A DNA stretch of 64,000 bases from DTU089 sp964421815 (GTDB taxonomy: Bacteria > Bacillota > Clostridia > Oscillospirales > Acutalibacteraceae): the NCBI GenBank assembly GCA_964421815.1, contig CAYQYT010000002.1, positions 62,001 through 126,000 of the forward strand, read 5' to 3'. This document shows, piece by piece, positions 35,453 through 44,524 of this stretch (positions within the stretch are counted from its first letter, which is position 1; the number at the start of each line of letters is the position of its first letter). A model generated the notes under the pieces. It did not search any database and was not told the origin of the DNA. It worked only from the letters and a program-made list of their open reading frames with translations. The position numbers and the translations under genes were made by a program.

Positions 35453-36186
35453 GAGAATCAATTTTCAGAATAATTGACAATGCACCCCTTACAAAAACGG
35501 TGTATAAAATGAAACTCGCGGGAGATGTGAGCGATATCACAGCTCCCGGGCAGTTCGTAAATATAAAGCTTGACGGTCTTTATCTTCGCAGACCCATTTC
35601 CGTTTGCGACTGTGAGGACGGTGTTCTGACCCTTATCTACAAGGTTGTGGGAAAGGGTACGGAGCAAATGTCCCAAATGACTGCGGGGGAGGAACTGAAT
35701 GTCCTCACGGGTCTCGGCAACGGCTACAACACCGCTCTTTCCGGAGAACATCCCCTGCTTTTGGGCGGCGGTGTAGGTGTCCCGCCCCTTTATATGCTTT
35801 GTAAAAAACTCATTGCAGAGGGTAGAAAAGTCAGCGTAGTTCTCGGCTTTAACACAAAAGAGGAAATCTTCTGTGAGGAGGATTTTAAAAATCTCGGTGC
35901 CGAAGTTCTTGTTGCAACTGCCGACGGTTCCTACGGAATTAAGGGCTTTGTAACGGATGCAATCAAAGATATTAACTACACATATTTTTACACCTGCGGC
36001 CCCGAACCCATGCTCAAAGCGGTTTTCAAATCAACCGATACAAGCGGTCAGTTCAGTTTTGAAGAACGGATGGGTTGCGGTTTCGGTGCCTGTATGGGTT
36101 GTTCATGTAAAACAGTTACGGGCTATAAGCGTATATGTAAAGACGGACCCGTCCTTGAAAAGGAGGAGATCTTGTGGGAAGATTAA
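35449..36186 (+). CDS. pyrK: Dihydroorotate dehydrogenase electron transfer subunit
   Basis: The 245-aa protein has a flavodoxin-reductase-like fold with the FAD-binding YLRRPISVCD block, the NAD-binding LLLGGGVGVPPLYMLCK segment, and a C-terminal 2Fe-2S cysteine cluster (CGFGACMGCSC...RICKDGPV). It passes electrons from dihydroorotate oxidation by PyrD type 1B to NAD. The start overlaps the carB stop and its end overlaps pyrD, consistent with the stoichiometric PyrD-PyrK complex. Confidence 0.93.
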   Translation: MRESIFRIIDNAPLTKTVYKMKLAGDVSDITAPGQFVNIKLDGLYLRRPISVCDCEDGVLTLIYKVVGKGTEQMSQMTAGEELNVLTGLGNGYNTALSGEHPLLLGGGVGVPPLYMLCKKLIAEGRKVSVVLGFNTKEEIFCEEDFKNLGAEVLVATADGSYGIKGFVTDAIKDINYTYFYTCGPEPMLKAVFKSTDTSGQFSFEERMGCGFGACMGCSCKTVTGYKRICKDGPVLEKEEILWED

Positions 36187-37085
36187 ACGTAAACCTTTGC
36201 GGAATTGAACTTGACAACCCCATTATTCCCGCAAGCGGTACATTCGGCTACGGTTATGAATTTGCAGAACTTTACGATATAAATGTTCTTGGTACATTTT
36301 CTTTTAAAGGAACAACAAAGGACGCCCGCTTCGGCAATCCCACACCGAGAATCGCAGAGTGTACTGCGGGTATGATAAATGCGGTTGGACTTCAGAACCC
36401 GGGTGTTGAAAAGGTTATAAAGGAAGAATTACCTAAACTTAAAAAATGCTTTAACAAAAAGGTTATGGCAAATGTCAGCGGGTTTTCCGTTACCGATTAT
36501 GCCTACACTTGCGAAAAACTTGACAAGGAAGAACAGGTGGGTTGGCTTGAAGTTAATGTCAGTTGTCCCAATGTTCACGGGGGCGGTATGAGTTTCGGTA
36601 CGGACCCAAAAGCCGCGGCAGAGGTTACTGCGGCTGTAAAAGCCGTAACAAATAAGCCTGTAATCATAAAACTTTCACCCAATGTTACGGACATTGTTGC
36701 AATAGCAAAGGAATGTGAAGCGGCGGGTGCGGACGGTATTAGTCTTATTAACACTCTTCTGGGTATGAGAATTGATCTTAAAACCAAAAAGCCTGTAATA
36801 GCAAATAAAATGGGTGGATTTTCGGGCGGTGCCATATTTCCCGTTGCAGTCCGTATGGTGTATCAGGTTGCAAATGCCGTTAATATTCCCGTTGTGGGTA
36901 TGGGCGGAGTTTCTACCCCGGAAGATGTAATAGAAATGATGCTTGCAGGTGCAACGGCAGTTGAAATCGGCGCGGCGAACCTTGTTGACCCATACGTGTG
37001 CCGTGATATTATCAATGATTTACCGAGAGTAATGGACAAATACGGCATTGACAGTTTAAAAAATATTATAGGAGTGGCAAAATAA
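36174..37085 (+). CDS. pyrD: Dihydroorotate dehydrogenase, type 1B
   Basis: It starts at a GTG after AAAGGAGG, inside the end of pyrK. The 303-aa enzyme has the FMN-barrel signature PASGTFGYGYE, substrate loop NVSCPNVHGGGMSFG with the catalytic Cys of class 1B, NKMGGFSGGAIFPVAVRMV, and the C-terminal phosphate-binding VVGMGGVSTPEDVIEMMLAGA. It oxidises dihydroorotate to orotate with PyrK as electron partner. Its stop overlaps the pyrF start (TAATG). Confidence 0.95.
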   Translation: MGRLNVNLCGIELDNPIIPASGTFGYGYEFAELYDINVLGTFSFKGTTKDARFGNPTPRIAECTAGMINAVGLQNPGVEKVIKEELPKLKKCFNKKVMANVSGFSVTDYAYTCEKLDKEEQVGWLEVNVSCPNVHGGGMSFGTDPKAAAEVTAAVKAVTNKPVIIKLSPNVTDIVAIAKECEAAGADGISLINTLLGMRIDLKTKKPVIANKMGGFSGGAIFPVAVRMVYQVANAVNIPVVGMGGVSTPEDVIEMMLAGATAVEIGAANLVDPYVCRDIINDLPRVMDKYGIDSLKNIIGVAK

Positions 37086-37783
37086 TGGGTAAAGACGTAA
37101 TTGTTGCTTGTGACTTTTCAAGCGCACAAAATGTTTATGAATTTCTTGACAAATTTACCGAGAGAAAACCTTTCGTGAAAATCGGTATGGAACTTTTCTA
37201 TGCGGAAGGTCCCCAAATTGTTCGTGAAATCAAAAAGAGGGGACATAAGATTTTCCTCGACCTTAAACTTCACGATATTCCCAACACCGTAAAAAAATCT
37301 ATGGCTGTTCTTTCCAACCTTGATGTTGATATTACAAATCTTCACGCATCGGGTACAATTCGTATGATGGAGGGCGCCCTTGAAGGTCTTACACGTCCCG
37401 ATGGAACAAGACCCCTTCTTATTGCGGTTACTCAGCTCACATCAACGGATCAGGAGAGTATGGAAACAGATCTTCTTATTAAAGAACCTATTGACAAAGT
37501 TGTTATGCACTATGCACATAACGCAAAAAAAGCGGGACTTGACGGTGTTGTTTGCTCCCCCCTTGAAGCGGGTAAGGTGCATGAAACCTGCGGCAAGGAT
37601 TTCCTGACAATTACTCCCGGTGTGCGTTTTGCAGACGGTGACATAGGCGATCAAAAAAGAGTTATGACACCTGCCGAGGCAAAGAAAATCGGCTCCGATT
37701 ACATTGTTGTTGGCAGACCCATTACCGCCGCGGATGACCCGGTAGCCGCATATAACAGATGCGTTGCAGAGTTCTGCGATTGA
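37085..37783 (+). CDS. pyrF: Orotidine 5'-phosphate decarboxylase
   Basis: The 232-aa protein belongs to the short bacterial group: VACDFSSAQNVYEFLDKF, catalytic tetrad region FLDLKLHDIPNTVKKSM (Asp-x-Lys-x-x-Asp), LTSTDQ, and the phosphate loop VGRPITAADDPVAAY at the end. It decarboxylates OMP to UMP, the last step of the pathway. Translationally coupled to pyrD by the TAATG overlap. Confidence 0.95.
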   Translation: MGKDVIVACDFSSAQNVYEFLDKFTERKPFVKIGMELFYAEGPQIVREIKKRGHKIFLDLKLHDIPNTVKKSMAVLSNLDVDITNLHASGTIRMMEGALEGLTRPDGTRPLLIAVTQLTSTDQESMETDLLIKEPIDKVVMHYAHNAKKAGLDGVVCSPLEAGKVHETCGKDFLTITPGVRFADGDIGDQKRVMTPAEAKKIGSDYIVVGRPITAADDPVAAYNRCVAEFCD

Positions 37784-37800
37784 TTACAGGAGGAAAAACA

Positions 37801-38457
37801 ATGGAAGCATATAAAAGAGAATTTATACAGTTTTTAGAGGGCGCGGGAGTTCTTAAATTCGGTGATTTTACTGCAAAAAGCGGCAGAAAAATCCCTTATT
37901 TCATAAACGCCGGCGATATTAAAACAGGGGAACAGATTTGTAAATTAGGCGAATTTTACGCCAAAGCATATTTTGAAAAAGTGGGCAACAAGAAAACAGT
38001 CCTTTACGGCCCCGCATACAAGGGTATTCCCATTGCGGTTTCCGTTGCGGTTGCTCTTGCAAAGAACGGACTTGATGTACCTTTCTTCTTTAACCGTAAG
38101 GAAGAAAAGGATCACGGCGAAGGCGGTGTTTTCGTAGGTTACAAACCCCAGGAGGGCGAAGAAATAGTTATCGTTGAGGATGTAATTACAGCGGGTACGG
38201 CAATCCGTGAGAGTATGTCCATCCTTTCGGGTCTCGAGGGTACAAAGGTTGCCGCAACATTTGTTATGGTTGACCGCAAAGAAAAAGGACAAACAGAGAA
38301 ATCCGCAATGGCGGAAGTCGGTGAAGAATTCGGATTCCCCGTATATTCCGTTGTTGATGTTTACGATATTATCGAGTACCTTGAAGAAGACGAAAAGAAC
38401 AAGGAAAACGTTGACAGAATTAAAAAATATTTAGAGATTAACGGTGCGAAAGAATAA
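37801..38457 (+). CDS. pyrE: Orotate phosphoribosyltransferase
   Basis: The start is set at the ATG after AGGAGG; the upstream extension lies in pyrF. The 218-aa product has FTAKSGRKIPYFINAG, GPAYKGIPIAVSVAVAL, FFNRKEEKDHGEGG (flexible catalytic loop with conserved Lys) and the PRPP-binding IVIVEDVITAGTAIRE. It converts orotate and PRPP to OMP. Its place after pyrF is as in many Firmicutes. Confidence 0.95.
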   Translation: MEAYKREFIQFLEGAGVLKFGDFTAKSGRKIPYFINAGDIKTGEQICKLGEFYAKAYFEKVGNKKTVLYGPAYKGIPIAVSVAVALAKNGLDVPFFFNRKEEKDHGEGGVFVGYKPQEGEEIVIVEDVITAGTAIRESMSILSGLEGTKVAATFVMVDRKEKGQTEKSAMAEVGEEFGFPVYSVVDVYDIIEYLEEDEKNKENVDRIKKYLEINGAKE

Positions 38458-38501
38458 TTTTCACTGTTTTCAATTTTTGTGGGAAAGGTGATTAGCAACT
38501 G

Positions 38502-39422
38502 ATGAGAAGTTTGATAGATATTCTTGATTTTTCCGTGGATGAGATAAACGAACTCATAGCGACGGCAAATGATATTATTGATAATCCCGATAAATACTGC
38601 GAGAAGTGTAAAAGAAAAAAACTTGCAACACTTTTCTTTGAGCCCTCAACAAGAACACGTCTCAGTTTTGAAGCGGCTATGATTGAATTGGGCGGAAGTG
38701 TTATCGGATTTTCCGCGGCAAACAATTCCTCCGCGGCAAAGGGGGAGAGCGTTGCGGATACTGCAAAAACAATAAGTTGTTATGCGGACATTATTGCAAT
38801 GCGCCACCCCAAAGAGGGCGCGCCCCTTGTTGCGGCGAAGAATGCCACAATTCCCGTTATCAATGCAGGTGACGGCGGACATAATCACCCCACACAGACC
38901 CTTGCGGACTTGCTTACAATTCAGCGTGAAAAAGGCGGCTTTGAAAACCTCACCGTAGGTTTTTGCGGTGACCTTAAATTCGGCAGAACCGTACATTCCC
39001 TTATAAATGCACTTTCAAGATACAGCGGAATAAAGGTTGTTCTTATTTCACCCGAGGAATTGAAACTCCCCAGTTACGTAAAAAAAGATGTCCTTAAAAA
39101 GAACGGTATCCCCTACAAGCAGACAACGGACCTTGAAAGCGTTATGCCCGAACTTGACATTCTCTATATGACGAGAGTTCAGAGGGAGCGTTTCTTCAAC
39201 GAGGAAGATTATTTACGCTTAAAGGACAGTTATGTGCTTGAACCCAAGAAACTTGTTAATGCCAAAAAAGATTTGTGCATAATGCATCCCCTTCCCCGTG
39301 TAAACGAAATAAGCGTTGCCGTTGATGATGACCCGAGAGCCTGCTATTTTAAACAGGTTCTCAACGGTAAGTATATTCGTATGGCACTCATTCTTAAATT
39401 GTTGGAGGAGGCAGGAAAATGA
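38502..39422 (+). CDS. pyrB: Aspartate carbamoyltransferase catalytic subunit
   Basis: The ATG lies 17 bases after GGAAAGG, so the ribosome site is somewhat distant. The 306-aa protein has the carbamoyl-phosphate motif FFEPSTRTRLSFE, the SSAAKGESVADT loop, GDGGHNHPTQTLADLL, and the aspartate loop in MTRVQRERF. It forms carbamoyl aspartate. The stop overlaps pyrI (ATGA), as expected for an allosteric PyrBI holoenzyme. Unusually for a pyrC-first operon, pyrBI sits at the 3' end. Confidence 0.95.
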   Translation: MRSLIDILDFSVDEINELIATANDIIDNPDKYCEKCKRKKLATLFFEPSTRTRLSFEAAMIELGGSVIGFSAANNSSAAKGESVADTAKTISCYADIIAMRHPKEGAPLVAAKNATIPVINAGDGGHNHPTQTLADLLTIQREKGGFENLTVGFCGDLKFGRTVHSLINALSRYSGIKVVLISPEELKLPSYVKKDVLKKNGIPYKQTTDLESVMPELDILYMTRVQRERFFNEEDYLRLKDSYVLEPKKLVNAKKDLCIMHPLPRVNEISVAVDDDPRACYFKQVLNGKYIRMALILKLLEEAGK

Positions 39423-39838
39423 ATATAGATTCCATTACCAACGGATTTGTAATTGACCATATTACTGCGGGACGGGGTATGCGCCTTTATGACCTTTTGG
39501 GTCTTGATAATTTGGATTGCTCCGTTGCCATAATAAAAAATGTTGTAAGCAAAAAATTAGGGAAAAAAGATATAATTAAAATCGATGCGGACATTGAAAT
39601 AGATATCGACATTATCGGTTATGTTGACCCGAATGCCACGGTTAATATAATCCGTAACGGTGAACTTGTGGAGAAACGCACACTTGAACTTCCCGGGATG
39701 CTTACAAATGTTATAAAATGCAGAAATCCCCGTTGTATTACTTCAACGGAACAGGAGATAAATCACGTATTTAAACTCACCGACAGGGACAACGGTGTTT
39801 ACCGTTGTATTTACTGCGAAACACAGGCTAAAAAATAA
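39419..39838 (+). CDS. pyrI: Aspartate carbamoyltransferase regulatory subunit
   Basis: The 139-aa product has the N-terminal allosteric domain (ITNGFVIDHITAGRGMRLYDLL) and a C-terminal four-cysteine zinc domain (CRNPRCITSTEQEINHVF, then YRCIYCE). It binds nucleotides and joins PyrB trimers. No clear terminator follows; the next transcript starts with its own promoter at 39896. Confidence 0.93.
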   Translation: MNIDSITNGFVIDHITAGRGMRLYDLLGLDNLDCSVAIIKNVVSKKLGKKDIIKIDADIEIDIDIIGYVDPNATVNIIRNGELVEKRTLELPGMLTNVIKCRNPRCITSTEQEINHVFKLTDRDNGVYRCIYCETQAKK

Positions 39839-39895
39839 TCGGCAATTTCACTAAAACACCAACGGTAAATACAGTTTTATTAGACTTTATGTGCC

Positions 39896-39924
39896 TTGAC
39901 TGAATCCGTAGATTATGTTAAAAT
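39896..39924 (+). promoter_or_regulatory. Promoter of the purine operon
   Basis: TTGACT, 17-base spacer, TAAAAT, placed about 25 bases before the riboswitch P1 helix. Confidence 0.75.
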
Positions 39925-39948
39925 ATTGTTGTAAAAATTAAGCGGATT

Positions 39949-40069
39949 TTCCTGTGACTGACGGAGTATTATGTGGAGCACCACAAAGGAGCAGGAAGTT
40001 AAGTTGACCGTAGAAAGCCGACCGTCTGGGCACGCTTGTTCTTTCTTTGGACAAGTGTGCCTTTTCGAT
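39949..40069 (+). promoter_or_regulatory. ZTP (pfl) riboswitch with terminator
   Basis: The conserved parts can be read directly. P1 is TTCCTG (39949-39954) with CAGGAA (39992-39997), enclosing TGTGACTGACGG and the hairpin TGTGG-agca-CCACA. The 3' conserved stretch is GCCGACCGTCTGGGCA (40018-40033). A pseudoknot pairs GACGG (39960-39964) with CCGTC (40022-40026). The GGCA end is shared with terminator stem GGCACGCTTGT / ACAAGTGTGCC (40029-40061), followed by TTTTCGATTTTTT. Binding of ZTP/ZMP, which builds up when 10-formyl-tetrahydrofolate is short, would block the terminator and switch on the purine genes. Confidence 0.92.
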
Positions 40070-40089
40070 TTTTTGAAAGGATGATTTGT

Positions 40090-40584
40090 ATGAAAAAAGT
40101 CGGAATCATAATGGGTAGCGACAGCGATTTGCCCGTTGTTGAAAAAGCAATAAACACTCTTAAGGAATTTAACGTACCCTTTGAGGTTCATGTTTTCTCT
40201 GCTCACAGAACTCCTGTTCAGGCAAAGGAGTTCAGCGAAAATGCCCGCGCTAACGGATTCGGTGTTATTATTGCCGCGGCGGGTATGGCGGCTCACCTTG
40301 CAGGTGCCGTTGCGGCAAACACAACCTTGCCGGTTATCGGTATTCCTATTAAATCTCAGAATTTAGGCGGTATGGAAGCGCTTCTTTCAACAGTACAGAT
40401 GCCTTCGGGTATTCCCGTTGCAACGGTTGCCATTGACGGAGCGGCAAATTCCGCATTACTTGCCATAGAAATTCTTTCTTTGAGTGAGCCGGAACTTGAA
40501 AAGAAACTGGCTGAAAAAAGAGCGGCGGACACCGCAAAAGTTCTTGAAAAAAACAAAGCAATAGAAGATAAATACAATAACTGA
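40090..40584 (+). CDS. purE: N5-carboxyaminoimidazole ribonucleotide mutase / AIR carboxylase
   Basis: The start is set at the ATG after GAAAGGATGA, downstream of the riboswitch. The 164-aa protein has VGIIMGSDSDLPVVEKA, SAHRTP and AAAGMAAHLAGAVAANTTLPVIGIP, all PurE signatures. It makes CAIR. No purK (the ATP-dependent partner of class I enzymes) is in the operon; either it is elsewhere, or this is a CO2-using form, which is possible in an anaerobe. The two classes cannot be separated by eye here. Confidence 0.93.
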   Translation: MKKVGIIMGSDSDLPVVEKAINTLKEFNVPFEVHVFSAHRTPVQAKEFSENARANGFGVIIAAAGMAAHLAGAVAANTTLPVIGIPIKSQNLGGMEALLSTVQMPSGIPVATVAIDGAANSALLAIEILSLSEPELEKKLAEKRAADTAKVLEKNKAIEDKYNN

Positions 40585-40617
40585 TTAAAAGTCAGATTTT
40601 AGAATCAGAGGTGCAAA

Positions 40618-42042
40618 ATGGGCGGTTTTTTTGGAGTAGTATCAAAAAATGATGCTGTGCTTGATACCTTTTTCGGTGTTGACTATCATTCCCATCTGGG
40701 AACTCGCCGTGGGGGTATGGCGGCTTGCAGCAAGGAGAAGGGCATACAGAGAAAAATACATAAAATTGAAAATTCTCCTTTCAGAACAAAGTTTGAGAAT
40801 ATTCTTGACCAGATGAGCGGTAACGCATCAATAGGTTGTATAAGCGACACTGACGCGCAACCCCTTTTAATGCGTTCAAATCACGGACTTTACGCAATAA
40901 GTACCATCGGTGTTATAAAAAACAGCGAAGAACTTGTGAAACAGTACCTTTCGTTCAGCGGCGGTCACTTCGGTGCAATGACAAGCGAGGGTATTAATTC
41001 CTCGGAACTTGTGGCGGCAATGATTGACCAGAAAACCGATTTTGCCGAGGGTATAAGATTTGCACAGGATATGATTGAGGGAACCTCTTCAATTCTCATT
41101 CTCAAAGAGGACGGTAATCTTATTGCCGCTCGTGATAAAGTGGGCAGACTTCCCGTACTTATCGGAAAACGTGAGGACGGTTTCTGTGTTTCCTTTGAGG
41201 ATTTTGCATATAAGAAACTGGGCTTTGAGGATTACAAGGAATTGGGTCCCGGGGAAATTGTTGAAATTTCCGCAGATAAAGTAGAGGTTATTTCCCCTCC
41301 GAGAAAAAAGAAAAAAATATGTGCTTTTCTCTGGTCGTATTACGGCTATCCTACCTCCTGCTACGAGGGAAGAAATGTTGAGGCCATGCGTTACGAAAAC
41401 GGAAAAATTATGGCTCAGACAGATAAAATATTGGGTGAAGCGCAGGACATTGATTATGTAAGCGGTGTTCCGGATTCCGGCACTCCCCACGCAATAGGTT
41501 ACGCAAACGAAAGCGGAATTCCATTTGCCCGACCCTTTATTAAATACACTCCTACTTGGCCAAGAAGTTTTATGCCCGCAAACCAAAAGGAGCGTAACAG
41601 GGTTGCAAAAATGAAACAGATTCCCATTCATGAACTCATTAAGGACAAGAAACTTCTTTTTGTTGATGACAGTATCGTAAGAGGCACACAGCTTAGGGAA
41701 ACAGTTGAGTTCTTATATGAAAACGGTGCAAAAGAAGTTCACATGCGCTCCGCCTGTCCACCCATTATGTACGGTTGCAAATACCTTAATTTTTCAAGAG
41801 CAACCGATGAAATGGAACTTATTTCAAGAAGTACCATTATGGAACTTGAGGGGGAAGAAGGTTTCAAACATCTTGACGAATACAGCGATGCTTCCACGGA
41901 GCGCGGTGCAAAAATGAGAAAGGCAATTTGTGAGAAACTCCATTTCGCATCCCTGGAATTTCAGTCCTTGGAGGGCATTGTTAAAGCAATAGGCCTCCCC
42001 GAAGAAGAACTTTGCACATATTGTTGGAACGGCAAAGGCTGA
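40618..42042 (+). CDS. purF: Amidophosphoribosyltransferase PurF variant lacking the nucleophile Cys
   Basis: The 474-aa protein has the PurF layout: Ntn-glutaminase-like domain (1-230), the PRPP-binding LLFVDDSIVRGTQLRE (about 346-361) and the C-terminal CTYCWNGKG. The N-terminus reads MGGFFGVV, where active PurF exposes Cys at position 1 (CG(I/V)xG...). Neither the called start nor the in-frame codons just upstream supply a Cys. The glutamine-site arginine block is also altered (SHLGTRRGGMA for the usual QHRGQ(D/E)). I infer it has lost glutaminase activity and uses free or partner-supplied ammonia. The transferase half looks intact. Confidence 0.88.
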   Translation: MGGFFGVVSKNDAVLDTFFGVDYHSHLGTRRGGMAACSKEKGIQRKIHKIENSPFRTKFENILDQMSGNASIGCISDTDAQPLLMRSNHGLYAISTIGVIKNSEELVKQYLSFSGGHFGAMTSEGINSSELVAAMIDQKTDFAEGIRFAQDMIEGTSSILILKEDGNLIAARDKVGRLPVLIGKREDGFCVSFEDFAYKKLGFEDYKELGPGEIVEISADKVEVISPPRKKKKICAFLWSYYGYPTSCYEGRNVEAMRYENGKIMAQTDKILGEAQDIDYVSGVPDSGTPHAIGYANESGIPFARPFIKYTPTWPRSFMPANQKERNRVAKMKQIPIHELIKDKKLLFVDDSIVRGTQLRETVEFLYENGAKEVHMRSACPPIMYGCKYLNFSRATDEMELISRSTIMELEGEEGFKHLDEYSDASTERGAKMRKAICEKLHFASLEFQSLEGIVKAIGLPEEELCTYCWNGKG

Positions 42043-42075
42043 TTTTAATAAGAAATAATTTATAGGAGAATAGAT

Positions 42076-43113
42076 ATGAACAATTCAAGATCAGAAAGTT
42101 ATGCAGAAGCAGGTGTTGATATTACAGCGGGCTACAAAGCCGTTGAACTTATGAAAAAATACGTTGCAAGAACCGTTACAGAGGGTGTTTGCTCCGACGT
42201 GGGAGGTTTCGGCGGTCTTTTTGAACTTCCCGAGGGTCTTAAAAAACCCGTACTTGTAAGCGGTACTGACGGTGTGGGCACAAAACTTAAACTTGCTTTT
42301 ATTATGGACAAGCACGATACGGTTGGTATTGATTGCGTTGCAATGTGCGTTAACGATGTTATCTGTAGCGGCGCAAAGCCCCTTTTCTTCCTTGATTATA
42401 TCGCTTGCGGTAAAAATGTTCCCGAGAAAATTGCGGACATTGTAAAAGGTGTAAGCGAGGGCTGTGTTCAGTCCGGCTCCGCTCTTATCGGCGGCGAAAC
42501 CGCAGAAATGCCCGGTTTCTATCCCGTTGACGAATACGACCTTGCAGGTTTCTCCGTAGGTGTTGTTGATAAAGAGAAAATTCTCGACAACAAAACAATG
42601 AAAGCAGGGGATGCAGTTATCGCACTTGCTTCAAGCGGTGTTCATTCAAACGGTTTCTCCCTTGTAAGAAAAGTGTTCGACGTTGAAAATGCAGATATTA
42701 AAACCCCTCTTGAAAAATTGGGCGGTAAATCCATTGGTGAAACACTTCTCACTCCCACAAAGATTTATGTTAAATCCATTCTTGCTCTCCTTGAAAAAGT
42801 TGATGTAAGAGCCATTTCCCATATTACGGGCGGTGGATTCTATGAGAATATTCCAAGAAGTATTCCCGACGGATTCGGCGCAAAAATCAATAAGGGTTCC
42901 GTTAAAGTTCTTCCTATTTTTGAACTTATTGCAGAGGTTGGAAACATTCCCGAAAGAGATATGTTCAACACCTTTAATATGGGTGTTGGTATGAGCGTTG
43001 TTGTTCCCGCTTCACAGGTTGAAGAGGCTCTTGAAATTCTCAAAGCAAACGGCGAGGACGCTTATGTAATCGGTGAAATTATCGAATCCGAAGATAAAAT
43101 TATTTTAGAATAA
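42076..43113 (+). CDS. purM: Phosphoribosylformylglycinamidine cyclo-ligase
   Basis: The ATG follows TAGGAGA. The 345-aa enzyme has SYAEAGVDITAGYKAVELM, GTDGVGTKLKLAF, CVAMCVNDVICSGAKPLFFLDY, IGGETAEMPGFY, and HITGGGFYENIPR. It closes the imidazole ring to give AIR. Length and motifs are normal. Confidence 0.95.
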   Translation: MNNSRSESYAEAGVDITAGYKAVELMKKYVARTVTEGVCSDVGGFGGLFELPEGLKKPVLVSGTDGVGTKLKLAFIMDKHDTVGIDCVAMCVNDVICSGAKPLFFLDYIACGKNVPEKIADIVKGVSEGCVQSGSALIGGETAEMPGFYPVDEYDLAGFSVGVVDKEKILDNKTMKAGDAVIALASSGVHSNGFSLVRKVFDVENADIKTPLEKLGGKSIGETLLTPTKIYVKSILALLEKVDVRAISHITGGGFYENIPRSIPDGFGAKINKGSVKVLPIFELIAEVGNIPERDMFNTFNMGVGMSVVVPASQVEEALEILKANGEDAYVIGEIIESEDKIILE

Positions 43114-43131
43114 TCGAAAGAGGGTAAAAAG

Positions 43132-43764
43132 ATGCCCAATACAAAAAATGTAGTTGTCCTTGTTTCCGGCGGCGGAACAAATCTCCAAGCCCTTATTGAT
43201 GCAGAGAAAAGAGGGGAACTGGGCAACGGAAAAATTACATGTGTAATTTCATCGAAAGCGGATGCCTATGCCCTTACGAGAGCCGAAAACAACGGTATTA
43301 AAACCCGCACACTTATAAGGAAAGAATATTCCGATATAGCCTCTTACAGTATTGCAATGAGGGATGCACTTTTGGAAGAAAATGCGGATTTGGTTGTATA
43401 TGCGGGATTTATGACAATCCTTGATGAAAATGTGTGCGATACATTTAAAAATAAAATGATAAATGTACACCCCGCCCTTATTCCGTCTTTCTGCGGAAAA
43501 GGTTTTTACGGACTCCATGTTCACGAAAGTGCTTTGGAAAAAGGCGTAAAGGTTTCAGGTGCGACCGTGCATTTTGTAACCGCGGAATGTGATGCGGGAC
43601 CAATCATTCTCCAAAAAGCAGTTGAAGTAGTTGAGGGGGACACACCCGAAACACTTCAAAAGAGGATTATGGAACAGGCGGAGTGGAAAATATTGCCCAA
43701 AGCAGTTCAGTTGTTCTGTGACGGCAGAATAACCGTTGCGGGCTCAAAGACAATTATAAAATAA
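43132..43764 (+). CDS. purN: Phosphoribosylglycinamide formyltransferase
   Basis: The 210-aa protein has VVVLVSGGGTNLQALIDA, the folate-site region YAGFMTILDENV, catalytic MINVHPALIPSF (His), and VSGATVHFVTAECDAGPII (Asp). It transfers a formyl group from 10-formyltetrahydrofolate to GAR, the step whose failure raises ZTP signals. Confidence 0.94.
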   Translation: MPNTKNVVVLVSGGGTNLQALIDAEKRGELGNGKITCVISSKADAYALTRAENNGIKTRTLIRKEYSDIASYSIAMRDALLEENADLVVYAGFMTILDENVCDTFKNKMINVHPALIPSFCGKGFYGLHVHESALEKGVKVSGATVHFVTAECDAGPIILQKAVEVVEGDTPETLQKRIMEQAEWKILPKAVQLFCDGRITVAGSKTIIK

Positions 43765-43795
43765 ATACAAGAACTATTTGAAAGGAAGAGATAAT

Positions 43796-44512
43796 ATGGA
43801 AATCAAAAATCTTGAAAATGAACTTAATTCTCTCGCTTATCACGGTAGAGGTATAATGATCGGCAAAAGCCCCGACGGTAAAAAAGCGGTTACCGCTTAT
43901 TTCATTATGGGCAGAAGCGAAAACAGCCGTAACCGCGTTTTTGTTGAGGACGGCGAGGGCATAAGAACACAGGCTTTTGATGAGTCAAAAATGGTTGACC
44001 CCCACCTTATTATCTACGCTCCCGTAAGAGTTCTGGGTAACAAAACAATTGTTACAAACGGCGACCAGACCGACACAATCTATGATTTAATGGACAGGCA
44101 GATGACTTTTGAACAGGCTCTGCGTACACGTGAGTTTGAGGACGACGCTCCCAATTTCACGCCCCGGATTTCAGGTATAATCCGTCTTGAAAACGGTGAT
44201 ATGAACTATGCAATGTCAATTCTCAAATCCGCCGACGGCGACGGCTCTTCCTGTCAAAGATACACCTTTGCTTATTCAAACCCCTTGCCGGGCAAGGCAA
44301 AGTTCATTCATACATATAAATGCGACGGCAACCCCCTCCCCAGTTTTGAGGGTGAGCCGAAAACACTTGCACTTCCCGATGTGGATATTGATACATTGAC
44401 AAATATTATTTGGGAAAATCTTAACGCAGATAACAAGGTTTCACTTTTTGTAAGATATATTGACCTTGAAACAGGAAAATATGAATCAAGAATTGTAAAT
44501 AAAAACAAATAA
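43796..44512 (+). CDS. purO: PurO-type IMP cyclohydrolase
   Basis: The start is the ATG after GAAAGGAAGAG. The 238-aa product reads LAYHGRGIMIGKSPDGKKAVTAYFIMGRSENSRNRVF, which I recognise as the IMP cyclohydrolase family first known from archaea (PurO, Ntn-like fold). It would carry out the final ring closure from FAICAR to IMP. This fits the next gene, which has only the transformylase half of PurH. The segment FEDDAPNFTPRISG is also characteristic of the family. The assignment to function is by family and context. Confidence 0.82.
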   Translation: MEIKNLENELNSLAYHGRGIMIGKSPDGKKAVTAYFIMGRSENSRNRVFVEDGEGIRTQAFDESKMVDPHLIIYAPVRVLGNKTIVTNGDQTDTIYDLMDRQMTFEQALRTREFEDDAPNFTPRISGIIRLENGDMNYAMSILKSADGDGSSCQRYTFAYSNPLPGKAKFIHTYKCDGNPLPSFEGEPKTLALPDVDIDTLTNIIWENLNADNKVSLFVRYIDLETGKYESRIVNKNK

Positions 44513-44524
44513 GGAGATACCCCA

